Position numbers and translations under genes: made by a program | Assembly (NCBI GenBank): GCA_025267735.1 | Contig: CM046299.1 | Coordinates: 38,702,887 to 38,766,886 of the forward strand | From: Mactra quadrangularis | Taxonomy: Eukaryota; Mollusca; Bivalvia; Venerida; Mactridae | Direction: 5' to 3' | Length of the DNA: 64,000 nt | Notes under the pieces: model-generated | What the model was told of the DNA's origin: nothing | The model's database searches: none | Seen by the model: the letters and a program-made list of their open reading frames with translations, nothing else | In this document: positions 22,072-33,099 of the stretch, one piece after another | How positions within the stretch are numbered: the stretch's first letter is position 1 | Layout of the letters: every line of letters starts with the position of its first letter

Positions 22072-23916
22072 CGGATCTAGCGCGGGGGGCAGGGGGTCCG
22101 GACCCCCCTAGAATTTCGAAAATGTACCTTTCCATTGGTGTATATATTGACAGTAAGTAATTTTTAAGTAGCAGGAAGCAATTTTTTCTCGGTGCTTAAC
22201 ATAGATTTAATGGTTATGTAGTTTTTAGGTCACCTGAGCGAATGCTCAGGGTGAGCTTTTGTGATCACTTGATGTCTGTCGTCTGTTCTCATTTACCTTG
22301 TGTAAGCGATAGAGCCTGCATTTGTCAAAATATTTGTCTTGATGAAATCTAGGTTGGGATTATTTATGGGTCATCTGGGGTCAAAAACTAGGTCATGGGG
22401 TCAAATCTTAGATAAACCTTTTGTATGTGATATATGCTGAATTTTTCATCAGAGTTTCTTAATATTTGGTGAGTTAATCTAATAGACTAATAGTGCATAC
22501 TCGAACCTATTCTGCATTATTTGTGGACGCATCTGACTGGAATCTATTTCAATTTTAGTTTTCCTTTAAATCTATTTTTAGCATAAAGGTCTAGTATTGA
22601 CATATCTACCTGTGACGACTTTAACATTAAGTAGGGGCGGGGGAGGACTGATGAATATTTTTTATGAATTGGCATTGAGTTAGATAAGAAAAAAATGTGT
22701 GTTTTCGTAAAATTTAGTTGGCATCATTAATATTTTATTTCAATCTTAACTTTTTCTTATTTTGTACGCGTCAGCATTTTTGCTCTTATCCTTTGTTGAC
22801 CGCCTTTTCCCTCTATATCTTTATCGTCTGCCTAACGCATGACGCGTCCACCTTTAAGACTTATCAGTGATGTCCATCTATATACACATGTATTAGAGCT
22901 TTACTTTATAATATGACAATACATGAAAATAGTGGCTCTTACAGTCTCTTAAACTGATGCCAGTTAAAAGATTTTATGAAATTCTTCTGCAATGTGTTTA
23001 ACTTTAACACACCCTTTGAAATCGTTAAAATTGTTTCAATAAGTTGTATAAGAAATATATCACTGAACAGGAAATTTTGTTTCCTACATCTTTTGTCCTT
23101 ATTGTTTTATAAATAAATAGCTACAAATCAATCTTAACCCCTATAAAACTAAGTACTAAGCAAAACGTGCACACTTCTCAGTATACCTTCATGCATACAA
23201 TATACTACAGTGGATGCTTTACCTATTATTTGACAAATCAGAGGAAGCTCTATGTGGCAATGAGTTAATGCTTAATATGTAATGCATGCTGACACTATCA
23301 GTCTATCAGCATAGTGTCGCAAAGGAACATTCGATTTAATGTAAGATTTGTAATAATACTTATTTTTCTGGAAAAAAGTTGAGTCTTAAATATTTGCAAT
23401 AGCTTAAATAAAGCTTCTAAGGTATAATTGTGTTGAATCTTCATATTGTCAGTAAAATACAAGAATGGGCGCCGAAAAAGCTTATGTTCTAAACTCCCAA
23501 TATATCGCAATACGTATTGCAATACGCTGTTTGGTATCGCAATATATGGCAATACGAAATTTCCGGCGATACCCATCCCTACATGTAATATAGGTTGTAT
23601 TTTTTATCCGAATTTCTTAATATTTCGTCAGAATGTTTGCCTTGATGGGTCATCTGGGGTCAAAAACTAGGTCACAGGGTCAAATCTTTGCAATAGGCGC
23701 TGTAGTGTTCATCCAATTTTCACACTTCCTGTTTTCTGATGTTTCTGTGCACTGTTTTCAGGTGAGCGATATAGGGCCATCTTGGCACTCTTGTATTATT
23801 AATATGTTGCATTATTCTGCAAAATGTGTATTATGTGGTTGTGGTTCGATAGTTTGGACCCCCCCCCCCTAGAAAAAGTTTGGACCCCCTAGAAAAAAAT
23901 CCTGGATCTGCACCTG
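22072..23916. mobile_element. DNA transposon inserted in a SINE tail, with C/G-run ends
   Basis: The 1.85-kb insert is bounded by ATAGG duplications (22067-22071 and 23917-23921). The left end has CGGATCTAGCGCGGGGGG and GGTCCGGACCCCCC; the right end has GACCCCCCCCCCCTAG and AATCCTGGATCTGCACCTG. These are imperfect inverted ends. A second repeat family is nested inside at 22,227-23,796. No transposase frame is seen. The superfamily is not certain. Confidence 0.65.
22227..23796. repeat. Nested repeat with CACCTGAGC / CAGGTGAGCG ends
   Basis: The left edge is AGGTCACCTGAGCGAATGCTCAGGGTGAGC-like and self-complementary; the right edge is CAGGTGAGCGATATAGGGCC followed by ATCTTGGCACTCTTG. A GGGTCATCTGGGGTCAAAAACTAGGTCA segment occurs twice (near 22,368 and 23,646). 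No coding sequence is seen. Confidence 0.5.
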
Positions 23917-23975
23917 ATAGGTCATATTACGGCGGCCAGTCAAGCCGTTCTCGCAATTAAATCTCCAGAAGTTGT
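23917..23975 (-). mobile_element. SINE tail, right half
   Basis: Continues the SINE tail from 22,071: ATAGGTCATATTACGGCGGC then cagtcaagcc, matching the same region of the SINE at 11,620-11,650. It ends in a degraded body near 23,975. Confidence 0.7.
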
Positions 23976-24204
23976 TTAATGAGAATTTATTGGACGGTTT
24001 GTTTGTGATGTTTTATGCCAACGCACAGGGCTAGCTTAGAATTAAAAGGCATAGATAAGAGCGAATTTCTTTTTAAATGTTTTGTTAATTCTCTTCATAT
24101 TTCGGTTTATAAAGGTCATGGAGCATGATGTCAAAAGACATGGATGCTGATTAATGGAAATTGCTAGCAAAGAGTTAAATGATCATTATTAATAGATTAA
24201 ATAG

Positions 24205-24330
24205 AATACTTACCAATCAGCCTGATGATATCAATTCTTTTTACCAACAGTATCTTGTCCTAGCATTGATCGCATTTACTTCAGAAATAATGTATGATCT
24301 ACAATAGAACGAGAAATATGTCATTGCATT
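24205..24330 (-). repeat. Inverted copy of the putative first exon at 33,045
   Basis: About 110 bp here is the reverse complement, at roughly 85% by eye, of 32,972-33,095, including a GATTG followed by a GTAAGTATT splice donor on the minus strand. The initiator ATG of the right copy reads ATA here. It is either a duplicated, decayed first exon or one arm of a large inverted-repeat element 8.7 kb apart. Confidence 0.7.
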
Positions 24331-27300
24331 TTATGTTTGTCGACTCTTTTTTGGGTGGTCAATTACTATATGCAGGATTAAAATATATGTCAATCAATCA
24401 CAATACTGTTCTATAATTGTTGATAGTATTTACAAGAAAGAAGATTCATTTCAAAATTCACACATATTGAGACAACACCGTACATGTAAAATGTACAAAA
24501 TGACTCCACCGTACAGTTTTATGAGACTGCACCGTTCAAAAATGAGCGTTTTGACTGCTCCATACACCGGTGACTGCACTCACTTTGTGTACACTCATAA
24601 AATGAACGTTTTTGTCGAAGGAAGAGGATGATCCTCCAAAGTAAGGAGACAGAGTAACTCGGATGATCATTTTACGCTACTCTCTAAATTGATTTCAATC
24701 TAAGAGATCAAATAAAGTCAGAATCAGACTTAAAAGATTCTTTTCTCGCTTCAATTTTTAAAATCATACATCGACCAACTTAGAGATTCATTTATAAGCT
24801 CTTGCGTGGATATCAAGGGAAAAGAGGTTGTACATTATGCACCGGAATCTATGCCTGGTTGAATACAACTGATTATACAACAATAAATGTGGATTAAGTT
24901 AGAGAAATCGAGAAACAAAATATGTCGGTCCGCCATCTTGGTTGACTGCCCCGTACACAGCTACATGACAGTGATACATGCACAATGATGTTTAAATGAA
25001 GCTGTAAATCATTTGAACAAAGAGGTAATACATTTTGATACACAGTAGTTGAGTACTGCAGTAAAACAGTTTTGCAAGAAGAAATACAGACATTTGTAAA
25101 AGCTTCCTTTAAGCTTAACTTTGCTTTAAGGCAGACATTTGCCGACTGATTTTGATTCAACCCCTAATGATTCTTATGACAGATTATTGACGAAATATTT
25201 GCACGCTCAATTTTTTTTTCTTTTTCCAACCTAAAACGAAATCGACACGTTTATGACATTAAACAAAACTGCGTTGATTATCGGCCCTTCGTGAAAAATG
25301 TTAAGCTCTTGGAGCATTATTCTGTCAAGCAGGCAATTCGTCACCATCAAAACTTCTTTGTCGTGTATTTACCTCTAAATAAATGAGATATCGGATTCTA
25401 AATGGACCATGAGCGGAATTGGTTGATGTCTTTTATCGATTGAGAGAATGGGTCCACGTGTAACACGTTTATATTACAATGAGTTTATCAGCACTAAACT
25501 ACCTTGATGTTAGGATCTGAGTCATGTCGGCGTGTTTCTATGTAAGGTATAACACTACAAGTGTGTTTTATTTAAACCATCGATGTTGATACTTAATTAC
25601 CCTTTGGGTGGCAAGTTGAATGCCCACAGATGTATGAATACAATTGTATGATTTAATCTATTCCTTAGCGATATATATATACGCGTTTGTAAGCTGTTTT
25701 ATGTAATGATAATTAGACCTCATTTACTACGTATATTTCTTGTTGCAATCATTTTCTAATTGGACAATTCTTGTAATTTTTTTATTTGCGGATATTCAAT
25801 TGAATAGGTATAATATAATGTATTGTACCAAAGACTGAAAAACTTAATCAGCGCAAATAACGTTTATTTGCACAGATCGACCACGATGTAAAGTTTTTTA
25901 TACAATGTCACAGATGGTGTTTCTATGATATGTAATCAAATAAAAGACACACAGAGCCCCGTAATTTAACACCGTATATCTATTTGTAATGACGTGAATG
26001 TAATAATATACAATCACCATTACTGATTGGCTATCTACAATCTTTAAGCATTGCGCATGCGGTGTTATCATTAGCCATCAAGAATAGTGGCGAGTCGTTG
26101 CAGTGTCGCCGGGAAAAGATGTGAGTATCATTTAATTGTCTTGCGTATTTTTGAACACTAACTATGTTGGTGTTTATAGTTGAGTGGATGATGTTACTTA
26201 AGTTACATTAGCTAACGAATAGTAAGATATTATAAATACTTTGGGCTCATTCTGTTTAACTAAAGTGTTTTCAAATCAAGAAATAAGCGGGTTTGCTATT
26301 GTTGAAGCTGAAAACAAATTATCTTAATTAATTCCGGTGGTCGGCTGACCTTACCAGTTTCTGAGACATAAATCTTCTTTTAGTACTTTTTACACTACCG
26401 CAAGAGCCGACACCTTCCCCATACTCGTAAGAAATTCGCCATAATTTTTATTTTTTATTAAAATGTATGAGCTCCTGATACCGGAAATCGAACACGGATC
26501 TAATATTTATACAATCGTAGAGTTATGTTACAAAATACTTTCTATGGTCATTCTTCCTTTAACCGTATTACGTGTTGGTATAAAGACTAAAAACCGCCAG
26601 GGTTAAAGAGTTCTTCGACTAACTGTCGTGATTTATTAAGAAGGAATAAAACAAAAAAGAACTTGCCAGCACTAAAATGAACGTCAAATCTAACGAATCA
26701 AGGCGCTTACACAACAAAGTTTATAATTTCGTAACAGCCTACACTTTCTATGGTACTAAACTGTCAACAGGCGGCGCCCTCAAAATAGAAGGTAAAAATC
26801 TAATTATTCTTCATTAATTTATGTTTTTGATATTTTTGATGTAAACTATATTCTAGCGAACAATTTTCCGGATGTATCTGTTCCTACATAAGTTTAGTAT
26901 AATTGCCGTAGTTGTGGGGGTCCAGTTGAAACACTTTGTTCGAACCGGATGTAAGCATGTAGAATTAAATGAAATAAAAATGTGTAAACTGAACAATCGG
27001 ATTTAATCTTTGTTGCATACTTTTCAGCAATAACGTTTAAAATAACTTTGTATTGCATTGATGCGTCCGGTACAAACAAACCTTATTCAACTGGTAAAAA
27101 CATAAAATAGAGTTCCGAATAAGAACTATTTTCTTCTTAGCGCCGAGTTTGTCTATTTTTATTTTTCTCTAAGAACTCTTTCCGATATGCATCTCTATAC
27201 GTACACGGTATCTTGTGTGAATGAAAACTACGGCTTAGCCGATTAATTTTTCAATTGGTGTTATACAGCCAACGAAATATTTCAAGCTGTTTTAAAATAT

Positions 27301-27700
27301 ACTATATGTCACGTACTATGGGATTTAAATGGAGAAAATGATAAGTAAACACACTGCTTACCTGTAGTCAATTGACGGGTCCGCCATCTTGGGTTTCTTA
27401 TTTGTTATTATCTTCTAACGTACACCATCACCATAATGTGAGCACAACAACGTTATTACTGCCACTTATAAATTAAAACAAAGAGAAATCAATTCAGTAA
27501 ATGTGTATACCAATTTACCAAACAATGAATACCTTTTTATTGTTCCCATTTAGTATTATAAAACTTTGGTTCCCCGTTTGTAGCATCATTTCTTTATTTC
27601 CAGTACCCATTTAAATCACAAAATAAAATGCATGTTTGAGATGATGGTTAAGCACTTAAGAGTATACGTTTTACATGATAGTGCATGATAAATATCTAAA
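24331..27700. other. Intergenic, no gene recognised
   Basis: No open frame here shows family similarity or coding exons with consistent phases. A weak candidate noncoding first exon ends at a GTGAGT donor near 26,120, in a CpG-bearing patch (26,040-26,120). Short degraded repeats are likely but not classified. Confidence 0.5.
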
Positions 27701-27803
27701 ATAGGACTTTCTTTCATGCTTAACGGTGAAACGTCGCGTTATTCGATGAAAATAAACGGTGAAAATATAAATTTTATATTTTCATCGTAGTGAAAATATA
27801 TAG

Positions 27804-27948
27804 AGGTTATTAAACAGGGCAAGTGTGCCTTAAGGAAGATATCGGCACACTTGCTTAGGTATTGGCCCGAGGGCTTTAGCCCGAGGTCCAATGGCGATGA
27901 AAGTGTGCCGATATCGACTTAAGGCACACTTGCCCTGTTTCATAACCT
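27804..27948. repeat. 145-bp hairpin (near-perfect inverted repeat)
   Basis: The left arm AGGTTATTAAACAGGGCAAG and onward pairs with the right arm ending CTTGCCCTGTTTCATAACCT. The centre is also palindromic (GGCCCGAGGGCT...AGCCCGAGGTCC). It would form a long foldback in single-stranded form and behaves like the core of a foldback or MITE element. A weaker relative of the arm sequence (ggcacactaggaagtgggcc) recurs at 28,292-28,395. Confidence 0.85.
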
Positions 27949-28449
27949 TTTTATTGCATATGTTGACCAATGCATGTAACGATGATTTTTCTACAACAAA
28001 AATACATTTTTCTCGACGTACCGCGCTATTTTGCGCGTTGACGTTACGTCACATGTATTGTTTTGTTTATTCAACGTCGAAACGTTGGAATCTAATGAAC
28101 GCTTATTATAAAACGTAAGTCTTAATAAATTGTTGATTATCTTTTTAATTTTCACTATGAAAAAAACACACGTCGTAAAATTGAATATATAGCTTCTTGT
28201 TGCTAATTACGTACGAATTTCTCGTGCGGAAAGTCTGCGGTTGTTGGACTGCAGGTGCGTAATGACCGGAAGTTGCCTCAATATAGATTTTTGGCACACT
28301 AGGAAGTGGGCCAAATATCGATATTTTGGCACACTTGCTCAATACCGGAATGTATTGCCCACATTGAGGCTATATTGGCGCACTTCCACGTCGATTTTGT
28401 TACTATTTATAGTAACATATGCAATAAAACCTTATATTTTCATCGTTCA

Positions 28450-28501
28450 TGACGTCATATTAGGAGATAAATGACGTCAACTTGGAGTAGAAATGACGTC
28501 A
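28450..28501. promoter_or_regulatory. Three CRE octamers (TGACGTCA) at exact 22-bp spacing
   Basis: Perfect palindromic TGACGTCA occurs at 28450-28457, 28472-28479 and 28494-28501. Each starts 22 bp after the last, which puts them on the same face of the helix. CREB/ATF-family factors bind this octamer. It lies between two long hairpins, so it could be part of a transposable element. No promoter is evident beside it. Confidence 0.6.
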
Positions 28502-28562
28502 CGTTATAATTTGTGTAAACTACATCAAATTAAACACAAAACTAAGCATGAAAGAAACAGAA

Positions 28563-28713
28563 AATTCGCCGATTTCGGTGTAAGATCGATTTATATTTCA
28601 CCTTGTGAGCTCAGAAAATGACATTTTCACTCGTGGCTACGCCACTCGTGAAAATATGTTTTCTAAGCTCACTCGGTGAAATATAAATCGATCTTACACC
28701 GCAATTGGCGAAT
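28563..28713. repeat. 151-bp hairpin
   Basis: The left arm (attcgccgatttcggtgtaa and on through gatcgatttatatttcacc) pairs with the right arm (ggtgaaatataaatcgatct and on to ggcgaatat). The loop region actcgtggctacgccactcg is itself complementary. It is another long foldback, 600 bp from the first. Confidence 0.85.
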
Positions 28714-29094
28714 ATCCTCTATTTAATTGCTCAGTTTTATAACCTGTTCCTCTGTAGTATCTCGAATTATCATGAAAAATGCGGTCCACTTTTAATTTCT
28801 TTGCTGGGTTTTCTTTTTAACTACTGCCTTGACCAAACCTATATTGATACCGATATATCCGGAAATTTGTTGGCTAGAACACGAGCTGCATGAAGAATTC
28901 AAAACATTTAAATCAACGAAGAAAATAAGATTTACCTTCAATTCTGGCGGCGCCGCCATTACGCTTGACATTGGAGTATCATGAGATGTACCACGTGATT
29001 ATAGACTATAACAATGATGAAGCATCGAAGGTCACACCCTTAGGTCAACGAGTAAACGTGCTAAAAATAGACACCGGGGAAAACCCAACCACGC

Positions 29095-29190
29095 GCAGCT
29101 ATGTAATTGTGTATATATAATTGTTTTATTATATTGTACATGTAAAGTGAGACATTAATAAACATATCTTATCTTATCGTATCTTATGTA
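29095..29190 (+). mobile_element. LINE-like 3' tail
   Basis: AATAAACATATCTTATCTTA with further TCTTA-type repeats follows an AT-rich stretch. This resembles the short-repeat 3' tail of a non-LTR retrotransposon. No coding part is attached, so it is a dead, 5'-truncated copy. Confidence 0.4.
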
Positions 29191-29547
29191 AAATAACGAT
29201 GAAAACCAAAGGTGAATGTCGAATTTAACGTGGTCGTAAAAATATAATTAGAACAATAGAAATTAGCAAAATTCAGTCGTATAAACTAGAATCATTACAT
29301 CGTAAAATGCTGGAAAATGTTGGAGAACAAGGGCGATCGGGGCCAAAATGAAAAACTTCCGTATTTGACTTTTCTACAATTTTTAGACTATTTATTACCC
29401 TGATTCACGCTTTTTAATGCTGACTAAGATATATTACATTTTAAATACATATTACGACATATTTTAGCCGGATATTTTAACGAAACTTTATGGGCGGATG
29501 GCCGTTCGGTGTCGTTAAAATGCGTTAGATTTTTAAATATGTGTTAT

Positions 29548-29642
29548 TTCTCTGCCATTAATGGTCTGATCTTAATGAAACTTCAAACGATGACAGTATA
29601 TCATGTGATGAACAGAATTATGAGATAACCGTGACTCTAGCC
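29548..29642 (+). repeat. Direct repeat flanking the TTAA element (left)
   Basis: Reads tctctgccattaatggtctg and, further on, gacagtatatcatgtgatga. A similar copy of about 90 bp lies just right of the element at 32,747-32,840, and an inverted fragment at 32,858-32,898. These indicate nested insertions into a repeated sequence. Confidence 0.65.
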
Positions 29643-29679
29643 TAATTATGGCTTATTGCCCTTTGTAAGCGTGCGTTAA

Positions 29680-32600
29680 GGTGGTATGGTACATCTGACT
29701 TTTTTTTAGATTTCCAAATAATTTTTGGTACTGTTGTAAACTTGAAGATATTTCCGATTCGGATCTGCACTTTATTTGACGTCATTATTGCTAATAACGT
29801 TACCATGACGTCGTAAACATGACGACCGCGTGCACTTTTTACGTCAGTTGACAATGGTAAGAAAACGTCTATAATGTGCTGTTAAATCTTTATTTTCCAC
29901 GCCACAACAACAAATTATACATCATTTTAAAGCTTACATCATTATATACTACCTGAACAGTGTAAATATACGTTTTCTCCTAATACTTTTGAAAGAGACA
30001 AAAAATTCCGATTTGGCAACATCAGAAAAAATCCAGAAAAATTGCCTTCAAACCGGTTTTATGAAAAATCTGCCCGATAAATTTTTGCTAAGATTTTATA
30101 TGATGTAAAGCATTGTATGGACTTTTATACAGCAGAATTTGAGAAAAGTTGTCTGTACGATTTTTCCGCTGCATGCGTTCAAGAATCATCGGTATGACGT
30201 CAAAAAGGTCATTCTGACGTCAAGATAAAGGATTGTTTTTTTTGTCATAACCACAAATACTTGGTCATATTTTTTATATTTTTAGGCAAAATGCGTATGA
30301 GCATCAAAATATGTAAAATTGTATAGTTTATGCCTTGAATATCACATGGAAAAATTTTAGGTTTACCCATGATCAGCATAACATAAAAAAATCTTTCTCC
30401 GAACAGTTATATGAAAGAAAGTCATGAAGTTAATATAATGTTAATAATTAAGAGTTTTCGTAATGGGTTTTAATTTGGCCGAAGACAAGTCATTTTAGTC
30501 TGTAATAATTAGTACAATAGATAAAGGATATTACGTAAGGGTTAATAATCGAAAACAAACATTTTACCAAAATTCTAAACGATTGCATTTTATCTGTAAA
30601 CATACCACAGTATTTATGAGAGAACTCGGCAATTTTGAGATTCGTAACCAATCAATATGCCTAAATCTCATATTAGCCGAGTTATTTTATTAAGTCAGTG
30701 TTTTTTCCATAGTGACCGAGTATTTGATTATAATGCCGTAGTGAACACCATATCAGCTCTGAATTTGAAGTCAAATATCGCACAGTTACTCAATAACTAA
30801 TAAGTGAGAACTAACAAATACTCTCTCTATTTGAAATATTTTCGCCACAGAATTCCAGATGTTTTACAAAACCGAGGTGTCTTTATGGTCCTGGTAATTC
30901 ACGTCACATAAAGCTCTTTTTCTTTGACGATTTCAACTTTATAGTTAATGTTTATTTTCAAGCGAGGCATATTTCCCCTCTTGTCAGGTCATCATCGAAC
31001 TATCAGTGTATGTTAAATTTAGCTCGCTGTATGGCTTTAATCATCAACAAGTTATCACCAATCACTTATCAATCAAATGATATCTTGCAGTTTAGTTATA
31101 CTGAAGTGGAAAGTCATATCTGAGGCTGTTGTGTTCATAAAGATTTTTATGTTACCTGGTCACGTGTCTATTCAGCCAATAAACAAGGAAAGTCATCCAT
31201 TTGGATAAAATGCGTCAAATTCGTAAATATTTTTACATAGCAACCTTGTTTCATTTTAAACATATGCATTCAAACCGGCATTTGTTGATACTTTTCCGTC
31301 TGAAACGATCAAGTCATTGATAGACGCATCGTCATTTACGTACGCAATTTTTTTTAAAATTCGGCACCGTACCCAAGTTGTCTTGTTTAGATATCAAGAT
31401 AAATACATATACATGTAGTTTTAATTTCATCTGGGTGACATTTATTTCGCTAGCTATTAGAACGTCTGCAATTTTAGTAATATTCAAATCGGCAAAGTTC
31501 AAGAGAAAGTTTTTTATCAAATGCCGAATTTTATATGACAGTACTACATCTTGACGTCAGAATGACGTTTTTGACGTCGTACCGATAACACTTGAACGCA
31601 TGTAGCGAAAAAAGCGTTCACAATATCCATGTGATTTCAACCTTTAAAAATAGTTTGTTTGCATTTATATGATGTATCAATATGTGTATAAAGTTAAAAA
31701 TGCTGAATTAATACATTTTATAATATACAATGCATAAATAATTTGCTTTTGAAGGCGACAACAAATACATGTCTATGTGAAAAAATATAATGGAATTCAG
31801 TGGCAAAATCATTGAAGATGTACGGAGTTGTCTATTTGTTGAGTATCGTCAGACCACAAAGAACAATACCGTTTAATTTGGTTGCGTGTTTTTCAGCAAT
31901 ACTTAGCAACAAACTTTGTTTTGACCACCTGTGCATAGACGGAAACACCAACAAATTTAAGTTCAATAAAAAGACTATTGAATGTATTAATAAATGTATC
32001 TAATGATGTATAAAGGCTTACTTGATATAAAATTAATATTTAAATTAATGCTACGATTTTATGCGTATGCTAAAACTATACAATTTTTTTATATTTTGAT
32101 TTTCCTGGGCATTTTGCCTAGAAAAATAAACAAATATTACCAAGTATTTGTGGTTGTGACAAAAAAACAATCCTTTATCTTGACGTCAGAATGACCTTTT
32201 TGACGTCATACCGATGATTCTTGAACGCATGCAGCGGAAAAATCGTACAGACAACTTTTCTCAAATTCTGCTGTATAAAAGGCCACACAATGCTTTACAT
32301 CATATAAAAACTTAGCAAAAATTTATCGGGCAGATTTTTCATAAAACCGGTTTGAAGGCAATTTTTCTGGATTTTTTCTGATGTTGCCAAATCGGAATTT
32401 TTTGTCTCTTTCAAAAGTATTAGGAGAAAACGTATATTTACACTGTTCAGGTGGTATATAATGATGTAAGCTTTAAAATGATGTATAATTTGTTGCTGTG
32501 GCGTGGAAAAAAAAAGATTGAACAGCACATTATAGACGTTTTCTTACCATTGTCAACTGACGTAGAAAGTGCGCGCGGTCGTCATGTTTACGACGTCATG

Positions 32601-32723
32601 GTAACGTTATTAGCAATAATGACGTCAAATAAAGTGCAGATCCGAATCGGAAATATCTTCAAGTTTCCAACAGTACCAAAAATTATTTGGAAATCTAAAA
32701 AAAGTCAGATGTACCATACCACC
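29680..32723. mobile_element. 3.0-kb transposon with ~650-bp inverted repeats and TTAA flanks
   Basis: The left end GGTGGTATGGTACATCTGAC is mirrored by GTCAGATGTACCATACCACC at the right. TTAA flanks both sides (29676-29679 and 32724-32727). The inverted repeats continue at roughly 90% identity for about 650 bp (29,680 to about 30,335 and about 32,060 to 32,723). TTAA target sites are used by piggyBac and Kolobok elements. The 1.7-kb middle has no frame longer than about 70 codons, so it is non-autonomous. Both arms carry several GACGTCA motifs, and an internal partial copy of one arm segment lies near 31,550-31,620. Confidence 0.85.
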
Positions 32724-32746
32724 TTAAAGTTTTTGATATGTCTGAT

Positions 32747-32840
32747 ATCTCTGCCATTTATGGTCCAATCTTAATAAAACCTCATACAATGACAGTATAT
32801 CATGTGATAAACAGAATTATGATAATCTATCTTTTAGCAA
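32747..32840 (+). repeat. Direct repeat flanking the TTAA element (right)
   Basis: Reads gatatctctgccatttatgg then tccaatcttaataaaacctc and gacagtatatcatgtgataa. It matches 29,548-29,642 at about 85% by eye. Confidence 0.65.
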
Positions 32841-33044
32841 GGTGGAGTAACGGTTACTTTATAATTCTGTTCATCTCATGACATACTATCATTAGGCCGC
32901 GTATCAATTTTACGAATGATATTTAACACATCTGATCAATTGTCGTTTGCATTTGTATAATTTATATATTAAGTATGCATATTTCTCGCTCTATTGTAGA
33001 TCATATATAATTTCTGAAGTAAAGGCGACCAATGCTAGGACAAA

Positions 33045-33084
33045 ATGCTGTTGATAAAAAGAATTGATATCATTTGGTTGATTG
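33045..33084 (+). CDS. Putative first coding exon (signal-peptide start) of the EGF/Caspr-module gene
   Basis: An ATG at 33045 opens a frame M-L-L-I-K-R-I-D-I-I-W-L-I and ends at 33084 with one base left over, at a strong GTAAGTAATC donor. The first downstream exon of the large gene (42,448) needs one base before GT-TTC-TTG. The join would read ...IIWLIGFLTTSTVVNG, with a basic start and a hydrophobic core, so it fits a secretory signal peptide split by a phase-1 intron. The intron would be 9.4 kb and contain a LINE and two SINEs. Phase and signal-peptide logic are the only support. An inverted relic at 24,205-24,330 has lost the ATG. Confidence 0.42.
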
Positions 33085-33099
33085 GTAAGTAATCTTTAA

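Noticed and set aside
26040..26120. Possible noncoding first exon ending at GTGAGT
   Set aside because: There is no coding evidence and no downstream partner; the 33,045 candidate fits the large gene better.
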